NCBI RefSeq assembly: GCF_030409805.1
Contig: NZ_JAUFQP010000007.1
Location: forward strand, 930,001-994,000
Direction of reading: 5' to 3'
DNA length: 64,000 bases
Source of the DNA: Algibacter miyuki
GTDB taxonomy: Bacteria; Bacteroidota; Bacteroidia; Flavobacteriales; Flavobacteriaceae
The position numbers and the translations under genes are program-made. The notes below the pieces were generated by a model. That model did no database searches. It saw only the letters and a list, made by a program, of their open reading frames with translations, and was not told the origin of the DNA. Positions 63,718 through 64,000 of the stretch are shown here, piece after piece; within the stretch, counting starts at the first letter, position 1; the number at the start of each line of letters is the position of its first letter.

Positions 63718-64000
63718 ATGAAAATTAAATTACACAATTTCGCTTTCTATCGGAAAAAAAGACACTTAAGTTTTTTCTTGAGTATCTTAGCTTTTTCGTG
63801 TGTTTCTGCCAGTTTTGGTTTAGCGCCAAATACAAATGCAGATTTAAGAGTAACTAGTAGTTATTTGCAACAACAAATAACGGGGACAATTACCGATGTT
63901 AACGGGCAGCCTATTCCGGGTGTTAATGTTGTAGAAAAAGGAACAGGAAACGGAGCTCAAACAGATTTTGATGGAGGTTTCGTTATTACACCATCTAAAG
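63718..64000 (+). CDS. SusC-type TonB-dependent transporter, 5' part only
   Basis: Only 94 residues are visible; the gene runs off the right edge. The leader MKIKLHNFAFYRKKRHLSFF, the signal peptide with FSCVSASFG, and the carboxypeptidase-regulatory-like domain (GTITDVNGQPIPGVNVVEKG, then GAQTDFDG) match the SusC at 58282 almost residue for residue, and even the bases around the start codon are identical. The mature N-terminal spacer (LAPNTNADLRV) differs. It has no STN domain. It presumably heads another SusC/SusD pair under the same box-type promoter. Confidence 0.93.
   Translation, partial: MKIKLHNFAFYRKKRHLSFFLSILAFSCVSASFGLAPNTNADLRVTSSYLQQQITGTITDVNGQPIPGVNVVEKGTGNGAQTDFDGGFVITPSK

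Noticed and set aside
1..64000. CRISPR arrays, tRNA/rRNA genes, insertion sequences, phage genes
   Set aside because: I looked for repeated spacer patterns, cloverleaf motifs and transposase motifs and saw none; the intergenic spaces are short and mostly explained by promoters and terminators.

Overview
The window looks like a marine or alga/animal-associated member of the Bacteroidota, probably a flavobacterium. Supporting signs are the AT-rich DNA, SusC/SusD outer-membrane pairs, lipoprotein signal peptides with a C+1 cysteine, TAnnTTTG-type -10 elements in place of E. coli-like promoters, a FecI/FecR pair next to a SusC, and five Cys-type S1 sulfatases. Nearly all of it is one large glycan-utilisation island. 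I see no tRNA, rRNA, insertion sequence, phage gene or CRISPR array.

Layout. (1) 1-6391, minus strand: ECF sigma factor, FecR anti-sigma factor, SusC with an N-terminal STN domain, and a SusD cut by the window edge. (2) 6818-32807, minus strand: about 26 kb of tightly packed genes that look like one operon. The order of transcription is fucose-type MFS permease, sulfatase, GH29, sulfatase, GH29, sulfatase, GH95, sulfatase, GH3, GH30, GH20, sulfatase, GH92, GH29 and a beta-helix (GH141-like) protein, ending at a good terminator. (3) 33176-49628, minus strand: GH92, SSS-family symporter, GH130 phosphorylase, CBM9-like protein, GHL10-like glycosidase, GH92, glycosylasparaginase, GH20, GH92 and a PNGase F homologue. 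(4) 49755-51571, plus strand: LytS-type histidine kinase and LytTR response regulator, divergent from block 3. (5) 51602-57644, minus strand: a NagB/PIG-L fusion protein and two GH20 hexosaminidases. (6) 58282-64000, plus strand: a SusC/SusD pair with its own terminator, then the start of a second, closely related SusC.

Together the genes describe breakdown of N-linked glycans that are probably fucosylated and sulfated. PNGase F and glycosylasparaginase attack the protein linkage. Four GH92 enzymes strip alpha-mannose. Four GH20 enzymes remove GlcNAc/GalNAc. Three GH29, one GH95 and a GH141-like protein would remove fucose. Five sulfatases clear sulfate, and GH3/GH30 remove a beta-linked sugar (xylose is one possibility). 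GH130, which has no signal peptide, would phosphorolyse Man-GlcNAc in the cytoplasm after import. The NagB-type protein points to amino-sugar metabolism. No endo-acting GH18/GH85 enzyme is visible, so the chitobiose-core cut is unassigned; the GHL10/CBM9 pair is a candidate.

The most notable unannotated signal is a 39-bp box, aligned without gaps at four promoters (53570, 57817, 58070, 63495). It contains the invariant core TGGTCGAAAT and is always followed 19-20 bp downstream by TAnnTTT(A/G). It ties the NagB fusion, the GH20 pair and both plus-strand SusC genes into one apparent regulon.
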